Below, piece after piece: positions 55,085 through 59,359 of a DNA stretch of 59,359 bases; position 1 is the stretch's first letter; the number at the start of each line of letters is the position of its first letter. The stretch is from Bacillota bacterium (GTDB lineage: Bacteria; Bacillota; Clostridia; Lachnospirales; Lachnospiraceae). The notes beneath the pieces were generated by a model. The model ran no database searches. It saw only the letters and a list, made by a program, of their open reading frames with translations, and was not told the DNA's origin. The translations under genes and the position numbers were made by a program. Location: assembly GCA_023391695.1 (NCBI GenBank), contig JAEWAK010000005.1, forward strand, positions 1 through 59,359. The letters run 5' to 3'.

Positions 55085-55113
55085 TTGTTTCGCTTCCTCA
55101 AATATTGAATTTG

Positions 55114-55147
55114 TGATATTGACATACTGATTGGTATGTTGATATCA
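55114..55147. promoter_or_regulatory. Nested palindrome, candidate operator of the double-HTH regulator
   Basis: TGATATTGACATAC (55114-55127), TGATTG, GTATGTTGATATCA (55134-55147). The inner arms ACATAC/GTATGT and the outer arms TGATAT/ATATCA are perfect, with two mismatched bases between them. It lies 30 bases before the regulator start. Confidence 0.6.
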
Positions 55148-55611
55148 TATCACACACCAACGATAATTACAAGCAAAAAATAAACGGCGGATGTGGAAAT
55201 TCAGGTCAATAAAAATGCCATCCGCTTGGCCTTTGAAACATTATATTTATCAATATTTCAAGGATGTATCCAAATGAAAAAGCCCAAATCGTATAGATAG
55301 GGTAAATTGGTTGAGGTCAATATTAAATGAACATAAAGATATTTTTGATGAAAGACCATTAGAAAAATTGTAATATACATAAATTCTATAATTTATGGCA
55401 TGATTCAGGGGCGAATGTTTTAAATCATGGAGATTTTCATTTGAATAATTTATTGGATGATGATAAGATAGTGATTTCTTCTAAACTTATAAATATAAAA
55501 ATAAGAATATGGTGAAATTTATCTGGTAACAGCAGTAGCGTTATGGAACATATCAGTTATTTCATTCGTCTAATCATAAATAAATAAATAAATAAAGAAA
55601 GGGGAGTTTTT
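55148..55611. other. Intergenic with an aminoglycoside-phosphotransferase-like fragment
   Basis: The frame 55390-55515 reads NLWHDSGANVLNHGDFHLNN and LLDDDKIVI. HGDFHLNNLL is the catalytic loop of APH/choline-kinase-like enzymes (HGDxHxxN). It has no start and ends soon after. Nothing else is supported here. Confidence 0.5.
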
Positions 55612-55899
55612 ATGAATTTTGGTATCATATTGATTTTAATATCCATAGCAGCGATTTTAATAACTTTCATATTAAATCTATTGTTTAAGAAAATAAGATA
55701 TGTAAAATATATACCGGCAGTTGTATTGCTTCCTTTTATGATATACAATTTTATTACCATGTATAGTGTAACAAGCGAGGGCTTTGAGTCATTAGGCAGA
55801 TTTGTAATGGGGATCTTATTGCTGGCTGCATGCGCAAGTTCTCTTATTACTTCGATCACTTTTGATATTACTCATAGGATTATCGGTCGAAAGAAATAA
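55612..55899 (+). CDS. Small membrane protein
   Basis: The 95-residue protein has three hydrophobic segments (FGIILILISIAAILITFIL, YIPAVVLLPFMIYNFI, GILLLAACASSLITSI). It resembles small YesK-like membrane proteins in outline, but I cannot assign a family. AAAGAAAGGGGAG precedes the ATG. Confidence 0.55.
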   Translation: MNFGIILILISIAAILITFILNLLFKKIRYVKYIPAVVLLPFMIYNFITMYSVTSEGFESLGRFVMGILLLAACASSLITSITFDITHRIIGRKK

Positions 55900-56007
55900 C
55901 GTTATTGAAGTAATTAAACCTATGGTATAATAGGGATAAAAAAGCTCGGAGCTGCTTGTTAGAATAAGTATAAGGTGTTGAAAATATGAAACCAAGGAGA
56001 AAACGAT

Positions 56008-56442
56008 ATGAGTATTTTATCGATTGCCAGTAATGCCTCTGCATGGAGAGGCTATGAATACTTTGGAGGGAAAAGGGTTCTCTCTTGGAAACAAACAGGT
56101 GAACATGAATTTGAGGGAGAGGTTGCCGGCAGTGAGAAAGAACCATACCATGTGGTGATTGACACGGAACACCCTAAAAAGTCCACATGTAATTGTCCGC
56201 ATGCCGAAGGGAAAAAAATAGTATGTAAGCACAAAATCGCCCTGTTTTTTACAGTCTTTCCGAAAGAGGCAGACAGGTATATAGCTGAAATTGAAGAATA
56301 TGAGAGAGAAGAGGAGGCGCGGGAACAAGAACACTACGATCAGATCGTCAAATATGTAAAGAGCCTGTCAAAAGAAGAACTGAGGATTGCATTGATTAAT
56401 GCCTTGGTTGAAGCAGAAGAAAGAGATAGATATCGTTATTAA
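56008..56442 (+). CDS. SWIM zinc-finger domain protein
   Basis: The 144-residue protein has the zinc motif STCNCPHAEGKKIVCKH (CxC...CxH) near residues 55-71, followed by a long charged helix (EIEEYEREEEAREQEHYDQI). SWIM domains bind nucleic acid or protein. Short stand-alone SWIM proteins have no assigned function. AAGGAGAAAACG precedes the ATG and a TATAAT stands at 55926. Confidence 0.72.
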   Translation: MSILSIASNASAWRGYEYFGGKRVLSWKQTGEHEFEGEVAGSEKEPYHVVIDTEHPKKSTCNCPHAEGKKIVCKHKIALFFTVFPKEADRYIAEIEEYEREEEAREQEHYDQIVKYVKSLSKEELRIALINALVEAEERDRYRY

Positions 56443-56562
56443 TGGAACAGATTCCCGTATAACGAAATGAAGCAGATATATCAATGGATGCCGGAGAGAT
56501 CGTTGAGCAGATAATAAAGATATTTAAAATATTGAGCTTCATAAAAGAAAGGGGTTCACGTT

Positions 56563-57525
56563 ATGGCTAAAAACGATAATATGCTGGCAATTCTGTGGAT
56601 GCTGAATTCAGGTGGAAAAATGACTGCAAAACAAATATCCCAAAAATTAGAAATCAATATAAGGACAGTTTATCGGCATATTGATGCACTATGTGCCAGT
56701 GGAGTGCCTATAATATCCGACCCAGGTCATAATGGCGGGTATAGCCTGCTGAATAATTTTATCAGAGCACCTCTGCTATTTGATATGGAAGAAAAAAAGG
56801 CACTCCTTCATGCTGCTGTTTTTGCAAAAGAAGCTGGATACCCTTTGAGTGAGGCATTAGGCAATGCGACATCAAAGTTGAAAATGTATTCGAATCAGGA
56901 GCAGGAAAGTATACTTAACCATCATTTAGCCGGGTTTGAAGTTATAAACCGCATGGAAAACCTCTCCATTCAGCCCATATTGGCGGAATTGGAGCAGGCT
57001 GTAGAAAAGGAATTCTCTGTAGAAATTGATTATCGCACAGGCCGTGAAGACCAACCAAAGAATAGACGGATAGACCCCTATGGATTGGTTTACTGGAACA
57101 ACAAATGGTATACGGTTGCATTTTGCCGCCTAAGGAATGAAATACGAAGCTTTCGGGTAGATCGGATTTTACGAATCAAGTGTACTCAAATAATATTTAA
57201 GCGTCCCGAAGCTTTTGCGACCCGTGAATTTTTTATGAAAAACCTGTTACCTGATTTAGTGGGTAAGGAGGGGTTAATTTCTTTAATTATCGAAGGTAGG
57301 TCAGAGACGCTTAATGAACTATGCATGCATTGGTTTTTAGGGCATCATCTGAAAGAGCGAACATCGAATCAAGCCATCTTTTTATTTGAGGAAAAATCAA
57401 TTCATATTTATGTCCCTTATTTTCTCCTATCCTATGGTAAATCCATTCAAATAATCGAACCACAGAGTGTGAAAGAAAGACTGGTTGCTATTGCATCGGA
57501 ATTAATGGAATATTATCAACTTTAA
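56563..57525 (+). CDS. YafY-type HTH-WYL transcriptional regulator
   Basis: The 320-residue protein has an N-terminal HTH_11 (MLAILWMLNSGGKMTAKQIS, then INIRTVYRHIDALCASGVPI). The WYL domain near residues 150-215 shows VEIDYRTGRED, RRIDPYGLVYWNNKWYTVAF and IRSFRVDRIL, and a C-terminal extension follows. Such regulators sense small ligands or nucleic acids. It is followed by a terminator and the DJ-1-like gene. AAAGGGGTT precedes the ATG. Confidence 0.83.
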   Translation: MAKNDNMLAILWMLNSGGKMTAKQISQKLEINIRTVYRHIDALCASGVPIISDPGHNGGYSLLNNFIRAPLLFDMEEKKALLHAAVFAKEAGYPLSEALGNATSKLKMYSNQEQESILNHHLAGFEVINRMENLSIQPILAELEQAVEKEFSVEIDYRTGREDQPKNRRIDPYGLVYWNNKWYTVAFCRLRNEIRSFRVDRILRIKCTQIIFKRPEAFATREFFMKNLLPDLVGKEGLISLIIEGRSETLNELCMHWFLGHHLKERTSNQAIFLFEEKSIHIYVPYFLLSYGKSIQIIEPQSVKERLVAIASELMEYYQL

Positions 57526-57526
57526 T

Positions 57527-57563
57527 AGCTTCACTGACAGCAGATGTCAGTGAAGTTGTTTTA
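57527..57563 (+). terminator. Terminator of the WYL regulator gene
   Basis: GCTTCACTGACA (57528-57539) and TGTCAGTGAAGT (57545-57556) form a 12-bp stem followed by TGTTTTAT. Confidence 0.72.
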
Positions 57564-57631
57564 TAATGAGGATAGTCATTGATTACCGATGGCGGTATTC
57601 CTTGATGAAAAAAATAAGGAGAAATTGCAAA

Positions 57632-58258
57632 ATGAATAATATAGTATATCTTTATGTGTTTGACACAATGTCAGACTGGGAAGTAGGTTACTTAACTGCC
57701 GAGCTGAACTCGGGAAGATATTATAAAAAGGGACTTGACCCATCAAAAATAGTGACGGTTGGAATTGAAAAGACGCCTGTAACAACATTGGGTGGATTGA
57801 AAATACTGCCTGACATCAAACTGGATGAATGCAGTATTGAAAGCACAGATGCATTGATTTTACCCGGTGGAGATACATGGACAGAAACAATGCACCAACC
57901 CATCTTAAAAATCGCCCAGAGGTGTTTAAAGGAAGGTATATTGGTTGCAGCGATTTGTGGTGCTACAATGGGACTTGCTCAGACAGGATTGTTGGATTCA
58001 CATTGGCATACAAGCAATGATCTGGAATACCTTAAAATGATCTGTCCCACTTACACGGGCGAAAAGTATTACAAAATGGAGCCGGTAGTAACGGATGGAA
58101 AATTGATCACCGCATCTGGAATAGCTCCGTTGGAATTTTCTGTACACGTCTTGAAATCTCTGGGTGTGTTTTCTTCAAAAACATTAGATGCCTGGTATAG
58201 TCTTAATAAGACTCAGGAATCCAAATATTTCTATGAGTTGATGAATTCAATCCAATAA
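57632..58258 (+). CDS. DJ-1/PfpI-family protein (type 1 amidotransferase-like)
   Basis: The ATG at 57632 (AAGGAGAAA upstream) gives 208 residues. The fold shows VYLYVFDTMSDWEVGYLTAE, ALILPGGDTW and the nucleophile elbow VAAICGATMGLAQTG with the catalytic Cys. The family includes proteases, glyoxalases and regulators. The neighbouring WYL regulator may control it. Confidence 0.78.
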   Translation: MNNIVYLYVFDTMSDWEVGYLTAELNSGRYYKKGLDPSKIVTVGIEKTPVTTLGGLKILPDIKLDECSIESTDALILPGGDTWTETMHQPILKIAQRCLKEGILVAAICGATMGLAQTGLLDSHWHTSNDLEYLKMICPTYTGEKYYKMEPVVTDGKLITASGIAPLEFSVHVLKSLGVFSSKTLDAWYSLNKTQESKYFYELMNSIQ

Positions 58259-58413
58259 AGATATAAGCATAAAATTGATATGTTATGATTTTCTTATAGA
58301 AGTTTCATGATTTTGATGATATGATTAAGTAACAAGATAGTTGATTTAATTGTCAAATTGATAGGTAGAATATTTGTATGCATTATTTAATGTATAGAGA
58401 GGAGGAATGCATT

Positions 58414-59359
58414 ATGAAACTATTTCTTAAAGTACGGGAACAAGGAAAGGGATTTGTAAATACGGTGTTACGCTTTCCGGTCACAATGCTATTTCTTATA
58501 TTGACAGCAATATGGTGTTTTATTGCCATTAACCAACAAAATTTTGAGCAATATAGTAAATTAATGCTTAGCTTTGTATTAGGGGCATCTATTTACGTTG
58601 TATTACAAATGATGCATGAAAGATTCTTTAGTAAACCAATTACCCGATATATCTTTATGGTGGTACCGTATGTTCTGGCACTGATTTATTATCTTATGAT
58701 TAAAGAACTGGAATTTAATATTAAGATTAGTGTTCGAACCACTGTATTGTTTTTTATCTTATTAATTGCGTTCTTATGGGTGCCGGCAATAAAAAGCAGA
58801 ATTAATTTCAATCAGAGTTTTATGGCGGCCTTTAAAGCGTTTTTTATGGCAGTGTTATTTAGCGGCTTATTATTTGTAGGGATCCTATTAATTCTTGGTG
58901 CAACAGATATGTTAATCCTTGATGTTTCGGACAAATCCTATGCGCATGCAGCAAACATAATTTTCGTTCTTTTCTTTCCGATATATTTCTTGAGTATGAT
59001 ACCTGCTTATCCTCGAAATGAATTTGACGGATCAGATATTAGTCAAGAATTATTAATGAAGCAGGTAACACCTTCCAGGTTCCTGGAAGCATTGATCTCT
59101 TATGTGGCGATTCCAATTGCAACGGTATTCACAGTTATATTATTGCTCTATATTTTTATGAATATCAGGGAAGACTTTTGGACGGACAATTTAATGGAGC
59201 CCTTATTAGTGTCTTATTCTATTGTTGTCATAATCGTTTATTTACTGGCAAGTACGGTAATGAATGCGGTCACCAAGTATTTTAGGCTGATATTTCCTAA
59301 GGTTTTACTTCTGGTAGTATTGTTTCAAACAATTTCCTCTCTCTTGAAGATTCAAGAGG
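58414..59359 (+). CDS. DUF4153-like membrane protein, cut by the window end
   Basis: The frame opens at ATG 58414 (GAGAGGAGGAATG upstream) and stays open for 315 codons to the end of the window. At least eight hydrophobic segments are visible (VTMLFLILTAIWCFIAI, then FFILLIAFLWVPAI and FSGLLFVGILLILGATDMLI). TPSRFLEALISYVAIPIA and the charged loops between segments resemble DUF4153 proteins. Function unknown; the C-terminal part lies outside. Confidence 0.65.
   Translation, partial: MKLFLKVREQGKGFVNTVLRFPVTMLFLILTAIWCFIAINQQNFEQYSKLMLSFVLGASIYVVLQMMHERFFSKPITRYIFMVVPYVLALIYYLMIKELEFNIKISVRTTVLFFILLIAFLWVPAIKSRINFNQSFMAAFKAFFMAVLFSGLLFVGILLILGATDMLILDVSDKSYAHAANIIFVLFFPIYFLSMIPAYPRNEFDGSDISQELLMKQVTPSRFLEALISYVAIPIATVFTVILLLYIFMNIREDFWTDNLMEPLLVSYSIVVIIVYLLASTVMNAVTKYFRLIFPKVLLLVVLFQTISSLLKIQE

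Overview
The window looks like a chromosome segment from a low- to mid-GC Firmicute, most likely a plant- or glycan-degrading member of the Clostridia (Lachnospiraceae-like). The basis is AGGAGG ribosome sites, AT-rich spacers, MalFG/LplBC-type sugar importers without their own ATPase, several secreted glycoside hydrolases and an oxygen-sensitive glycyl-radical enzyme remnant. No rRNA, tRNA, CRISPR array or intact transposase was seen.

Layout. 1-5.4 kb: an unrecognised gene, hairpins, and a TetR gene followed by a rifampicin-phosphotransferase-like dikinase. 5.4-7.2 kb (minus strand): the broken tip of an RHS/YD-repeat toxin with a probable membrane immunity gene. 7.4-11.3 kb: a MITE-like repeat and two paralogous ATPase/permease pairs of an ABC-2 exporter. 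11.4-20.2 kb: a scrapyard of fragments (IlvD/Edd, phage lysozyme, HsdM, CatB acetyltransferase, KAP NTPase, a duplicated element gene). It also holds intact genes: a lipoprotein frame, a self-inhibited Fic protein, a secreted beta-helix glycosidase with a CBM6 and a DUF6796-like membrane protein.

20.3-31.5 kb is a first glycan locus: a CE7-type esterase, a LacI regulator, a solute-binding lipoprotein with two permeases, a truncated GH130, an FAD oxidoreductase overlapping a full GH130-like gene, and a secreted clan GH-A hydrolase. A perfect 22-bp palindrome sits on the -35 box of the importer operon and is the best LacI operator candidate. 31.6-35 kb holds more fragments (VOC, DUF4367-like, GH18) and an intact modular GH18 chitinase.

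35-51.5 kb is a second glycan locus: a LuxR-type two-component system, a 1573-residue GH30 protein with three homologous N-terminal modules, an LplBCA-type importer, a cytosolic (alpha/alpha)6-barrel glycosidase, a decayed glycyl-radical enzyme, a 356-residue protein of unknown function and a second binding protein. The GH30 gene and the importer operon share a near-identical promoter: a 20-bp box at exactly the same distance from TATAAT. This makes them a likely regulon of the adjacent two-component system. An exact 87-bp tandem repeat with regularly spaced TATAAT boxes precedes the last binding protein.

51.5-59.4 kb returns to ordinary genes: aspartase-like lyase, a TetR-type regulator with two DNA-binding domains and a nested palindrome in front of it, an alpha/beta hydrolase, a SWIM-domain protein, a WYL regulator, a DJ-1/PfpI-like protein and a DUF4153-like membrane protein cut by the window end.

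The two glycan loci work as secreted depolymerase, importer and intracellular glycosidase modules. The accessory stretches between them are dominated by recombination debris.
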